This document shows positions 1-9,148 of a DNA stretch of 64,000 bases, piece by piece. The first letter of the stretch is position 1. Every line of letters begins with the position of its first letter. Position numbers and translations under genes: made by a program. The notes under the pieces are model-generated. The model was not told the origin of the DNA and searched no databases. It was given only the letters and a program-made list of their open reading frames with translations. The DNA is taken from contig NC_064819.1 of NCBI RefSeq assembly GCF_024166365.1, positions 152,960,293-153,024,292 on the forward strand, given 5' to 3'. This stretch comes from Elephas maximus indicus (Eukaryota; Chordata; Mammalia; Proboscidea; Elephantidae).

Positions 1-831
1 GTTGTGCTGACAAGTCCTCGCACAAGGTTTTAAGAACAGCCCTACTGTTTTTGGATCAGCTTTGGCCCAAAAACTGAGACAACTGACCCTGACCAATGGT
101 GTCCTCCTCCAATACGTGGACAACCTGGTGATTGCCAGCCACAGTGAGTATGACTCAGTCCAGAACAAAATCAAAGTTTTAAACTTCCCGGGAAATGCAG
201 GGTATCAAGTCACAAAAGAAAAAGCTCAGGTGAACCAGAAAGAGATAATTTATCTGGGTTTTAAAATCAGACAGAGAGAGTGAGAACTTGTCCCTGCCGG
301 AAAAGACGCCATTTGCAGATTGGCAGCCCCCACCAACTGGAGACAGCTCCAAGGTGTTTTTTGGGAATGACTAGGCTTGCTGCATCTGGATCCCAAATTT
401 TGGACTTATTGCCAAGCCTTTATACTGAGCTTAGAGGGAAAAGATGCAGACCCCTTAGAATGGGCCGAGACAGAACAACAGGCTATTGATACCATTAAAA
501 CAAAGCTGATAGAGGCCCCGGCCTTAAGACTCCTTGATATGAACAAATCTTTTGACCTATTTGTGCACAAGTCCGCTGCTGTGGCAGCTGGGGTACCTAC
601 CCAGACTCTCGGGACTTGGAAGCAGCTCGTGGCTTACTTCTCAAAACAGCTACATCCAATTACCAGAGTGTGGCCAGTGTGTCTTCAAGCAGTAACAGAA
701 ACCGAAAAACTTACCCATGGCCTACTTGGTTCTGACCATCTTAGAGCAGAGAGGGTCACATTAGATTTCCCCAGGGCAAATGGCCCAGTACCAAGCAGTG
801 CTATTAGATGACCCAGCCATCACCTTACAAG
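1..831 (+). pseudogene. class I ERV pol relic: RT and connection/RNase H start
   Basis: Remnant of a gammaretrovirus-like pol gene entering from the left edge. Residues resembling the RT palm (QGFKNSPTVFG, then LLQYVDNLVIAS) lie at about 20-150, followed by KEIIYLGFKIR. The polymerase motif reads YVDN instead of YxDD, a loss of a catalytic aspartate. A frame change near 283-377 separates this from the connection region (DTIKTKLIEAPALRLLDM, QTLGTWKQLVAYFSKQL, GLLGSDHL) at 377-811. The reading is broken by stops and frameshifts and cannot encode a working enzyme. It continues after the LTR inserted at 836. Confidence 0.85.
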
Positions 832-835
832 AAAC
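832..835 (+). repeat. 4-bp target site duplication, left (AAAC)
   Basis: Direct repeat pairing with 2028-2031 around solo LTR copy 1. Confidence 0.7.
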
Positions 836-1121
836 TAACACAGGGAGCAAAGGCCCTGAGATCGGAGGGTGCTTGTTTGAGAAATAGTGAAGAGACCGGT
901 GTGGTTAGAGGAGAAGCAAGTAAAAGAGAAGTAGTCTATACTATCAGAGAGGTAATAGGGGATTGAGTGTGGAACCCAGAGACTTAGTTAAGACAGAGAA
1001 CAGAGGGGCCCCCAAATCTGCAAACAAAGTAGTAAGAAATGGGCCAGGGCACAGAAACAAAGACATTCCCCAGATCAGTGGGGCAAGGTATCTAAAAACA
1101 GCCTGCAAACTTCTTTAACGT

Positions 1122-1562
1122 CTTGAACATCTTCAACCTCATGGTTATTATAAAGGCAAGTTAAACCAAAGCCAAACAAAACCCATTGCTGTTGAGTCAA
1201 TTCCAACTCATAGTGACCCTGTAGGTCAGAGTAGAACTTCCCCATAGAGTTTCCAAGGAGCGCCTGGTGGATTTGAACTGCCGACCTTTTGGCTAGCAGC
1301 TGTAGCACTTAACCACTACCCCACCAGAGTTTCCTAAGGCAGGTTATGTTGGTCATATTGGGGTTTTTCTAACAAAGGGCACCTGTATAACAGCTCAAAT
1401 GGGCTAAGTTTCAGTTTGTCTCTAGGGGTGGACTGAATTCTCAAGAGGGCCGTAGGCAGTGCCTTTGTCCATACCAGCTTGGTTTCATGGCACAGCTTTG
1501 CTGGTGTCTCATAAGAGTGTGGTTAGCCTGTTCTACTTTACTGTTGGACTGGGGTTTCCAGG
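1122..1562 (-). repeat. 441-bp inverted duplication, arm A
   Basis: Reverse complement of 2493-2933, the same length, with only a handful of mismatches seen by eye (roughly 99% identical). It contains inverted integrase-relic sequence plus an AfroSINE. It sits inside solo LTR copy 1 and replaces only a few bases relative to the sibling LTR, so it is an insertion copied from arm B, not part of the LTR. Confidence 0.9.
1175..1335 (-). mobile_element. AfroSINE, short form (duplicate copy in arm A)
   Basis: tRNA-derived SINE typical of Afrotheria: head with RNA polymerase III boxes (ctggtgg...gtggttaag and ggttcgaatcc-like) and tail gggtcgctatgagtcgg...gactcgacggcaatgggttt. This copy is the inverted duplicate of 2721-2884, not an independent insertion. 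Confidence 0.9.
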
Positions 1563-1942
1563 ATTTCTCCAGAAGCAGCTGGAGAAAACCAGGCCCAGGG
1601 ATATGCACAGAACATCCACCTGTGACCACTGCGTGACCTTCCACCAGGGGCAGTGAGGGGCTACAGCCCCAGCTAGGGAATGGAACCCGGGCAGCAAGAG
1701 ACTGAGCAGGCGCGACACCCCATAATAAGTCCTGCTATGAATCCCAGAGGTCTCTGAGACAGGAGTCATCTTGGAAAGCTGCTGCATGTGTACCTTAGTT
1801 AACATATCCTCACCTGTGCCTATGAATAAACATGAATCTTTTCCCGCCCAAGAACTTTTAAAAACTTGGCCCATCTTTTGTTCTGTGAGATGAGGGTAAG
1901 CGTTGCTCTAGGCCCTCCTTGTCTCCTCTTGCAAGCCTCTTC

Positions 1943-1948
1943 AATAAA
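1943..1948 (+). promoter_or_regulatory. LTR copy 1 polyadenylation signal
   Basis: AATAAA in the R region of the solo LTR, identical in context to 34903-34908. Confidence 0.7.
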
Positions 1949-2027
1949 GCTTTGCTCGTGTGGAAAACTACGTGCCTTACCTGCTCACTCTTGACCAGTG
2001 AGAGGCAAAAATCTTCTTCCGGTAACA

Positions 2028-2031
2028 AAAC
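2028..2031 (+). repeat. 4-bp target site duplication, right (AAAC)
   Basis: Partner of 832-835. The pol reading picks up immediately after it. Confidence 0.7.
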
Positions 2032-2720
2032 CAGCAGTTTAAACCCAGCCACCCTACTGCCTACTTTGCCAAAGCAAGAAAAAGAACATGATTGCCTAAA
2101 GACCATTGACCTGGTATATTCCAGTTGGCCTGAACTCACGGACCAGCCGCTCCAAACCCCAGACCTTGAACTGTTCACCAGTGGAAGTAGTTACATGGAA
2201 AAGGAAAAAGAAAAGTTGGATATGTGGTAGTCACTTTGGAAGAGGTTCTAAAAGCTAGTGCGCGTCCCCCAGGTACCTCCACCCAAAAGGCCTAGCTCAT
2301 TGCCATGCTGCAGGCCCTTAAAATAGCCAAAAAACTGCACAGGCCACCGGGGCTGTGAAACACCTCCTAAAGGAAATCGTCCCTCAATTCGGGCTTCCCG
2401 TCTCCATTGGCAGCGACAACCGGCCCAATTTTGTGGCCTTGGTGGTGTAATCAGCGGCAACTGCCCTGGAATTAATTGGAACTTACACACAGCCTGGAAA
2501 CCCCAGTCCAACAGTAAAGTAGAGCAGGCTAACCACACTCTTATGAGACACCAGCAAAGCTGTGCCATGAAACCAAGCTGGTATGGACAAAGGCACTGCC
2601 TACGGCCCTCTTGAGAATTCAGTCCACCCCTAGAGACAAACTGAAACTTAGCCCATTTGAGCTGTTATACAGGTGCCCTTTGTTAGAAAAACCCCAATAT
2701 GACCAACATAACCTGCCTTA
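2032..2720 (+). pseudogene. class I ERV pol relic: RNase H to integrase core
   Basis: Continuation of the 1-831 pol relic after the inserted LTR. RNase H-like residues (KEHDCLKTIDLVYSSWPELT and ELFTSGSSYM) lie at 2070-2200. Integrase-core-like residues (KEIVPQFGLPVSIGSDNRPN) lie at about 2360-2430, with the SDN corresponding to the conserved TDN of gammaretroviral integrases. Several stops and frame shifts are present, so it is non-functional. Confidence 0.82.
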
Positions 2721-2933
2721 GGAAACTCTGGTGGGGTAGTGGTTAAGTGCTACAGCTGCTAGCCAAAAGGTCGGCAGTTCAAATCCACCAGGCTCTCCTT
2801 GGAAACTCTATGGGGAAGTTCTACTCTGACCTACAGGGTCACTATGAGTCGGAACTGACTCAACAGCAATGGGTTTTGTTTGGCTTTGGTTTAACTTGCC
2901 TTAATAATAACCATGAGGTTGAAGATGTTCAAG
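2493..2933 (+). repeat. 441-bp inverted duplication, arm B (source)
   Basis: Partner of 1122-1562. Here the sequence is in its native setting: pol integrase relic with an AfroSINE inserted at 2721, continuous with pol homology on both sides. This makes B the donor and A the copy. The spacer between the arms is 930 bp. Confidence 0.9.
2721..2884 (+). mobile_element. AfroSINE, short form, in integrase relic
   Basis: Begins ggaaactctggtggggtagtgg and ends caatgggttttg. It lacks the internal segment that contains 'agaaagatgtggcagtctgc' in long copies. It interrupts pol homology. Confidence 0.93.
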
Positions 2934-3180
2934 TTACTAAATACTTGCAGCCTCTTTGGATGACTCTGTCTTCTCTGCACAGGTATGTGCACCTGACGAT
3001 CCCACCTGAACCAGAAGTATCCCTGTATCCATTCCAGCGTGATGGCTGAGTCTTCCTAAGATCCTAGAAGTCAGAGCCTCTACAACAAAAGCAGACTGGT
3101 TCTTTTGAGGTGTCACTAGCAACTCCGACCTCCGTCAAGCTCAGCTGTCTCAAAGCTTAGATCGCTGCACCTGAGTAAAA
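2892..3180 (+). pseudogene. ERV integrase C-terminal relic
   Basis: After the SINE, degenerate sequence with residues such as LQPLWMTLSSLHRYVHL and PPEPEVSLYPFQ in positions expected for the integrase C-terminus, with stops. Similarity is weak and judged from order and context. Confidence 0.55.
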
Positions 3181-3702
3181 AAAACTGTTCCATCAGATGT
3201 CAAGGGACAAATTCGTCAAAACTGTGAGAACTGGGCTTATAAACCTATTATTAAAAGACTTAAATATTTGTTTACAATACATCTCCTACATAAGTCCAAT
3301 CCCAAACTAACTTTTTAATCTTGTTCATTGTATTTTATACACTGTTTGCCTGTTTGTTTCTTTATGCTGCGTTTAAACAAGTCAAATTGATAAGAGGCTG
3401 AGAGCCCTCAAGCCACCATAAAAAATAGTAATGATTGTTTCTATCCTTCTCCAAAAAAATTCTTGTAGCCCAAGCTAAGTGAGAAAACAACTGATCATCC
3501 AACTTTCCAACTCCATTTCCCAGAAAGATAATCTGAACAATTGTTAAATCTGCCATCCATTCCCCACGTCTTCTGCCAATTTAAAAGTTCCCTAGAGAAG
3601 CCCTATCCCCTTATAAGACACACCAGACTTGGTTCACAGTTGGCCGATAGTTTAAAACGGGCATTGGTCATGAGCAACCAACGCCCAAAGAAAAGGAGGG
3701 AG
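3181..3702 (+). other. degenerate ERV interior between pol and 3' LTR
   Basis: About 520 bp where env would be expected. I see no immunosuppressive-domain or CX6CC signature, so env is largely deleted or unrecognisable. It ends in a purine tract (aaagaaaaggagggag, 3687-3702) that looks like the polypurine tract preceding a 3' LTR. Confidence 0.5.
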
Positions 3703-4207
3703 TGGGGCAGGCAGCCTCAGAGCCCAAGCCTTCTAAGAGACACCTGCTCTCACTTATTCTCCTACACCAGCAAAATGAGCTGTGCTTTCTTCTGAAATTG
3801 TCTTTCACAGAACAGGCCATAGATGGCCTCAACCCACCTCTGTGTAGAGGCTTAACATCTAAAAAAATAATTTAATACTTAACATCTAATGAAGAAAAAT
3901 TCATCCCTTCCTCCATCCTGGGGAATTGAACCCTTGTCTAAATAAAATGCATAGTCATCCCCAAGCTCCGAGCACCTGTGTAAAGGTCAATCCTGAATAT
4001 TCATGATGAATTTGCATTTCCTTGTCAGCTCTCTGTAAAAGCCCACTTCCCCAAGCTGCCTGTGACAGTCTTGGAGGCAACCGGCTCGCTTGCTCCTTTC
4101 CTGGTACAGTGAAATGAAGGCATCTTTCTAATCTCCCACCTTGGCCTCTTGTTTATGGGCTATAACGAGTCACACCAAACAAAACCTGGGGTTTTTACCC
4201 GGCAACA
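3703..4207 (+). mobile_element. 3' LTR of the older ERV
   Basis: Starts TGGGGCAG directly after the polypurine tract and ends ACCCGGCAACA. It contains ctgtaaaagcccacttcccc and U5-like tataacgagtcacacc. The TG...CA ends and position after pol support a 3' LTR of about 505 bp in the same orientation as the pol relic. It is unrelated by eye to the 836-2027 LTR. Confidence 0.65.
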
Positions 4208-4694
4208 TTTGTAGGGTTGGAAACTTTTGAATAAAATTGCATTTCCTGTGGGGAAATCAGTGCAGCCCTGTCTCCCTCTGCTGGAATCATAGTAAAATTG
4301 TTTAAGGTAAACTTCTATTCGTTTCCAAGCCAGTCTTTAATGGAAATGCACAGGTTTCTAGGCTTGAATCTAACTTCACACACACACAAAAAAACCCTAG
4401 TTTCTTGATGGAGTTGAATACTCCCATCACGGCTTGGGGGACGTCATTGTGGCAGATGTTGTGGTGAAAAGCGGAAATGCTGCGAGATCAGTCTAAGCCT
4501 AAAGCCACAGTGACTGTGTGGAGCCCTGTGGAGTCTACTAAGATGAAGAGCGAGCGTGAAGATGGAATTCCCTCAGCAGCATCCACATGTTGTCTGTGGA
4601 CTGAATACAAAACACAGGGACTTCTTTTGTTCCCAAAGCAACCATACAGCTGCTGAATAATAGTTTGCAATTGAATGGTCCCTTGGTGTTTACA
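4208..4694. other. intergenic, no gene seen
   Basis: AT-rich unique-looking sequence with a short CA/A run near 4377. Nothing coding or repetitive that I can name. Confidence 0.5.
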
Positions 4695-4858
4695 GGAAAA
4701 CCCTGGTGGCCCAGTGGTTAAGAGCTATGGCTGCTAACCAAAAGGTTGGCTGTTCCAATCCACCAGGCACTCCTTGAAAGCCCTATGGGGCAGTTCTACT
4801 CTGTCTTATAAGGTTGCTATGAGTCAGAATCATTTCAACAGCAACGGGCTTGGTTTCA
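4695..4858 (+). mobile_element. AfroSINE, short form
   Basis: From aggaaaaccctggtggcccag to gcaacgggcttgg. Moderately diverged; no clear target duplication. Confidence 0.92.
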
Positions 4859-5694
4859 GTGTTTTCAAAACATTTTCGCATCCATGATTCCATTTGGCCC
4901 CAAAACTAATCCCTCGAAGAGGAGGTTACTATCTCCATCCACTTCACTGGTGAGGAAACTGAGGCCCCAAGACACTTTTTCAAAGGATGTGTTTAATAAA
5001 TAGGAAATGTTGTGCTTTTGATTCCAACACCTGGGCTTTTTTGTTAACTCTACACTCCTCCCCCTTCCTGAAATGGCTGGTCTGTGAAGAGATTTCATTT
5101 GTGACACAACCTTCTTACTTAACATGTTGACCATTCTGACGACAACTCAGATCTTTCAGCTAATTTGTTCTAGACTATTCCCTGCTAACTACAGAAATTT
5201 ATTCATTTGAATGAAATAAAGGATTTTTTGGGGTGGTAAGAAGGAAATATTGAAATGACAAGCTACATTTAGAAGTGACAACTCTTGAAGAAAAGAAAGA
5301 ATGCAACTTAATTTTATCATAAAATAAAAAACAAACTTAAACTGAACTCATGGGTAAACGTAGAACAGAAAAGGACGACGTAACAGTTGTACAATTTAAT
5401 GTATGACTATTTAGCTTCTTTCCAACATGTGACCGTCTTGACTTAGATTAACCCTGGTTGCATAGTTCCTTAAAATCAGTTAATAAAAATTCTACCACTG
5501 CCATCTCTCTTTGAATGTGTTGAAAAATAAAAACAAAACGGTAACCCTCAGAATGTATTCATTTGCCTCCTTTTTTCCAATGACTTGGTTCTTTGCTTTA
5601 AGGGAGAGAGAAAGCACTTGGAATCTTTCATAAACCAGTGGAACGAATGATTTTTGTCCACCTTGTATTCACCTTCTGCACTCTGAGGGTCGTT
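4859..5694. other. intergenic; possible MIR fragment near 4905-4985
   Basis: The 'ggtgaggaaactgaggc' stretch near 4950 is MIR-like. The rest is AT-rich with no recognised feature. Confidence 0.4.
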
Positions 5695-5750
5695 GTTGTA
5701 TGCTGTGGAGTCGACTCCAACCCATGGCGACCCTATAGTAAACTTTATGG
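5695..5750 (-). mobile_element. AfroSINE/RTE tail fragment
   Basis: Only the conserved tail is present (gtggagtcgactccaaccca, then tggcgacccta). Confidence 0.6.
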
Positions 5751-5751
5751 A

Positions 5752-5990
5752 AGGAGTCCTGGTGGTTAAGAGCTCACTGGCTTAGAGTTAGCTGCTGGTT
5801 AACTAGTGGTCAAGAGCTCAACTGCTAACTGAAGTTTGGCAGTTAACACTCACCAGACGCTTTGTGGGAGAAAGATGTGGGAGTCTGCTTCCATAAAGAT
5901 CTACAGCCTTGGAAAAACTATAGGGCAGTTGTTCTACTCTGTCCTACAGAGTCGCTGTGAGTTGGGATCAACTCAATGGCAACCACTGAT
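5752..5990 (+). mobile_element. AfroSINE, long form, with internal head duplication
   Basis: The head motif appears twice (gagtcctggtggttaagagc at 5754 and gtggtcaagagctcaactgc near 5806) before a single long-form body containing gggagaaagatgtgggagtc and the usual tail. This suggests a tandem duplication of the promoter-bearing end or a SINE-into-SINE relic. Confidence 0.75.
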
Positions 5991-6384
5991 CTTTACAGGA
6001 ACAGATCAAAAGGTCTTTTATCCCACTAAGCGGTTAGGGGGTTCCAACCACCCACTGAAGGGTCTCTGAAATCACACTAAATCTTGCTCTGCACCTTGCC
6101 ACATAACTGGGAGAACATCCAGGGCAGCTTGGATGTGAGCACAAGTCATCAGTGTTATTTTAGGCATCTGACAGGGTTAAGGCTCTTTCAGTTGGGAGAG
6201 GTGTTGTGGCTCCTTGGTTAAGCTACCTCATTTAACTGACAGAAACTGGCCCTGATGGGTTGTTCTGTTTTGCTTGCTTTTTCCAACTTGCTATAAAGTT
6301 GTAGGAGGTTCTTGTTTTGTTCGTTCCATTTAGGTACAAGTGGTAATTTCCTGACTGTTTCAGTTGATGCTGAAGGTTGTCGTT
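5991..6384. other. intergenic, no named feature
   Basis: Contains short SINE-like shards (aagcggttagggggttcc near 6029) but nothing complete. Confidence 0.4.
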
Positions 6385-6970
6385 GCGTTGTTAGGTGCAG
6401 TTGAGTCAGTTCCGACTCATAGCTACCCTGTGTACAACAGAATGAAGCACTGCCTAGGCCTGTGCCATCCTCATAGTCATTGCTATGTTTGAGTCCATTG
6501 TTGCAGCCACTGTGTGAATCCATATCTTTGAGGGTTTTCCTCTCTTTCTCAGTCTGCTGCTTTACCAACAAAAATGTCTTTCTCCAGGGACTGGTCCTTC
6601 CTGATAACATGTCCAAAATACACGAGATGAAGTCTCTCCATCCTCACTTTTAAGGAGCATTTGAGCTGTATTTCTTCAAAGACAGACTTGTTCATTCTTC
6701 TGGCAGTCCATGGTATATTCAATATTCTTCGCCAACGCTATAATTCAAAATGCATCAATTCTTTGGTCTTCCTTATTCATTGTCCAGCTTCGAGTACATA
6801 CGAGGCAATTGAAAATGCCACAGCTTGGGTCAGGTGAACCTTACTCCTCAAAGTGACACCTTTGCTTTTTAAGCAGATTTGCCCAGTGCAATATGTCATT
6901 TGATTTCTTGGCTGCTGCTTCCATGGATGTGATTGTGGACCCAAGTAAAATTAAATCCTTGACAACTTCA
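6385..6970 (-). mobile_element. RTE/BovB-type LINE 3' relic, part 1
   Basis: Reverse-strand homologue of the RTE copies at 41262 and 22634. The minus strand carries decayed endings of ORF2 and the 3' end that reads like the AfroSINE tail (gactcatagctaccctgtgt on +). It is interrupted by the SINE at 6971. Confidence 0.75.
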
Positions 6971-7178
6971 GGAGCCCTGGTGGCTCAGTGGTTAAGCACT
7001 TGGCTGCTAACTGAAAGGTCGGCAGTTTGAGCCCACCAGCTGCTCCATGGAAGAAAGATGTAGCAGTCTGCTTCTGTAAAGATTTACAACCTTGGGAACC
7101 CTATGGGGAGGTTCTACTCTGTCCTTTAGAGTCTATATGAGTTGGAATTGACTCAGTGGCAACGGGAGTGGGTTTTTA
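6971..7178 (+). mobile_element. AfroSINE, long form, inserted in RTE relic
   Basis: Full long form from ggagccctggtggctcagtgg to ggcaacgggagtgggttttt. Flanked by the 9-bp direct repeat ACAACTTCA (6962-6970 and 7179-7187). RTE homology continues after it. Confidence 0.95.
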
Positions 7179-7260
7179 ACAACTTCAGTATTTTCTCCGT
7201 TTATCATGATGATGCTGAAGATAGCCCTGTTGCGTTCCTGATGAAGTGGTCTACGGAGGC
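7179..7260 (-). mobile_element. RTE relic, part 2
   Basis: Resumes with aacttcagtattttctccgt then ttatcatgatg, matching 41862-41890. The homology fades after about 80 bp. Confidence 0.6.
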
Positions 7261-7497
7261 TAATTGGGCTCTGGAAGATGTTAGAGATAGCAGCACAGGT
7301 GGTTTTCTCAGTGTGTTCTTCTTGGGTTTCAGGAGTTGCTGAGTTAACTTTTGCCTAATTTTAGAATTTCCACAGTTCAGGTTCTGAAATTTCAGTGATG
7401 GGGACATGTAATTTTTAGACAACCATGATTATTTTACTTAAAAACTGTGCTTTATACTTTCTGGTTATTTGCAAGTGTTAATTAGTAATCTCTAGTA
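7261..7497. other. intergenic, no named feature
   Basis: Unique-looking; nothing recognised. Confidence 0.4.
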
Positions 7498-7660
7498 ATG
7501 TATTTATTGTTGTTGAAAGTATACACAGCAAAATATACACCAATTCAACAGTTTCTATCCATACAATTCAGTGACATTGATTATATTCTCAAATTGTACA
7601 GCCATTTTCACCCTTCCTTTCTGTCTTGTTCCTCTCCAATCAACATAAACTCACTTCTCA
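7498..7660 (-). mobile_element. LINE 3'-end fragment (family X)
   Basis: Matches, in inverse orientation, the 3' end at 8860-9018, and also 15895-16030 (gttgttgaaagtatacacag; ttcagtgacattgatta). It ends in a short A-rich tail on the minus strand. Probably an L1 3' UTR of one subfamily. Confidence 0.7.
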
Positions 7661-7661
7661 A

Positions 7662-7757
7662 ACCCACCAGGCGCTCCTTGGAAACTCTATGGGGCAGTTT
7701 TACTCTGTCCTATAGGGTCACTATGAGTCAGAATTGACTCGACGGCAATGGGTTTTT
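7662..7757 (+). mobile_element. AfroSINE, 5'-truncated
   Basis: Starts in the B-box region (acccaccaggcgctccttgg) and runs through the tail to ggcaatgggtttttttt. Confidence 0.9.
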
Positions 7758-7779
7758 TTTTAAGTTATGTTTTAAAGGA

Positions 7780-7910
7780 CACTGGGTGCCTCAAACTGTG
7801 CTTGACAGCTAATCTAAAGGTGGGCAATGCCCACCCACCCAGTGGCACCATGGAAGAAAAGCCCTGGCAATCTGCTTTCTTTAAGATACAGCCAAGGAAA
7901 CCCAGAGTTT
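7780..7910 (+). mobile_element. diverged AfroSINE, long-form fragment
   Basis: Weak match: gacagctaatctaaaggtgg, catggaagaaaagccctggc and aagatacagccaaggaaacc keep the long-form order, but head and tail are lost. Confidence 0.5.
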
Positions 7911-9018
7911 TTGGAGCTTTTGAGGCTGGATGAATCTTTGAGACTGTTGCTCTGAGGTAATCTTCAAACCTGAAATCTTAAACCAAAAATATCCCCTGAT
8001 GTCTTCTTTAAACCAAACAACAGTTTAGATTCTAGTAAAGAAAGTTTTCCTTGAGCATAGTGCTCTTTTTTTTTTAATTTCTATTGTGTTTTAAGTGAAA
8101 GTTCACAAATCAAGTCAGCCTCTCATACAAAAACTTATATACACCTTGTTAATTACTCCCAATTGCTCTCCCCTTAATGAGACAGCCCGCTCTCTCTCTC
8201 CACTCTCTCTTTTCATGTCCATTTCACCAACTTCTAATACCCTCTACCCTCTTATCTCCCCTCCAGGCAGGAGATGCCAACGTAGTCTCAAGTGTTCACC
8301 TGTTGCAAGAAGCTCACTCCTCACCAGCATCCCTCTCCAACCCATTGTCCAGTCCAATCCATGTCTGAAGAGTTGGCTTTGGGACTGGTTCCTGTCCTGG
8401 GCCAACAGAAAGTCTGGGGGCCATGACCACTGGGGTCCTTCTAGTCTCAGTCAGACCATTAAGTCTGGTCTTTTTATGAGAATTTGGGGTCTGCATCCCA
8501 CTGCTCTCCTGCCTGCTCCTTCAGGGGTTCTCAGTTGTGCTCCCTGTCAGGGCAGTCATCGGTTGTAGCCAAGCACCACCTAGTTCTTCTGGTCTCAGGC
8601 TGATGTAGTCTCTGGTCTAAGTGGCCCTTTCTGTCTCTTGGGCTCGTAATTACCTTGTGTCCTTGGTGTTCTTCATTCTCCTTTGATCCAGGTTGGTTGA
8701 GACCAATTGATGCATCTTAGATGGCCACTTGCTAGCGTTTAAGACCCCAGACACCACTCTGCAAAGTGGGATGCAGAATGAGCATAGTGCTCTTTTAAAA
8801 AACTATCTATATAGGATTAAATTAACAAAAGCAACTTCAAATGTTAGATAGGATGCATGGGGAGAACTGAGTTTATGTCGACGGGAGAGGAACAAGACAG
8901 AAAGGAAAGGTGAGAATGGCTGTACAATTTGAAGAATGTAATCAATGTCACTGAATTGTACACGTAGAAACTGTTCAATTGGTGTATATTTTGCTGTGTA
9001 TACTTTCAACAACAATAA
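7911..9018 (+). mobile_element. LINE 3' end (family X), split by a nested L1
   Basis: 7911-8069 plus 8797-9018 together match the reverse complement of about 15895-16330, ending tttcaacaacaataaaaag. The 709 bp in between is a later insertion. Likely L1 3' UTR; no ORF survives. Confidence 0.75.
8070..8778 (-). mobile_element. 5'-truncated L1 3' end, nested
   Basis: Minus-strand element with poly-T on + at its left end. The same 3' UTR as 61928-62670. Flanked by an 18-bp direct repeat starting TGAGCATAGTGCTC (8052-8069 and 8779-8796), proving target-primed insertion into the family X element. Confidence 0.9.
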
Positions 9019-9044
9019 AAAGAAGGGCGGTGGAGGGCAGAGAT

Positions 9045-9140
9045 TAGAGCCAAGGAAACCTTATGGAGCAGTTCTACTCTATAACACATGGGGTCGCCAT
9101 GAATCAGAATCAACTCTACAACAGCTAAGAACAACAACAG
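9045..9140 (+). mobile_element. AfroSINE/RTE tail, 5'-truncated
   Basis: Contains aaggaaaccttatggagcag, cttatggagcagttctactc and the tail gaatcagaatcaactctaca, ending in an ACAACAACA repeat. Confidence 0.75.
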
Positions 9141-9148
9141 TAATTTTT

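Larger units (their letters stand above)
836..2027 (+). mobile_element. solo ERV LTR (copy 1) inserted in older pol
   Basis: Matches the LTR at 34216-34987 along its whole length once a 441-bp insert (1122-1562) is removed, leaving 751 bp. Flanked by the 4-bp direct repeat AAAC (832-835 and 2028-2031), as expected for a gammaretroviral integrase. Pol homology resumes directly after it. The 3' part contains AATAAA (1943-1948) in a tcaataaagctttgctc context typical of class I ERV R regions. The element starts TAACACAGGG and ends CCGGTAACA, so the left terminus is TA rather than canonical TG. No internal proviral sequence is attached: LTR-LTR recombination has left a solo LTR. Confidence 0.85.

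Noticed and set aside
1441..1656. Open frames repeated at 1441-1656 and 2248-2640 suggesting a duplicated gene
   Set aside because: They lie in the inverted integrase-relic arms and are frame shadows of degraded pol.
3181..3702. Intact env gene
   Set aside because: The interval is too short, with many stops and none of the transmembrane-subunit signatures.
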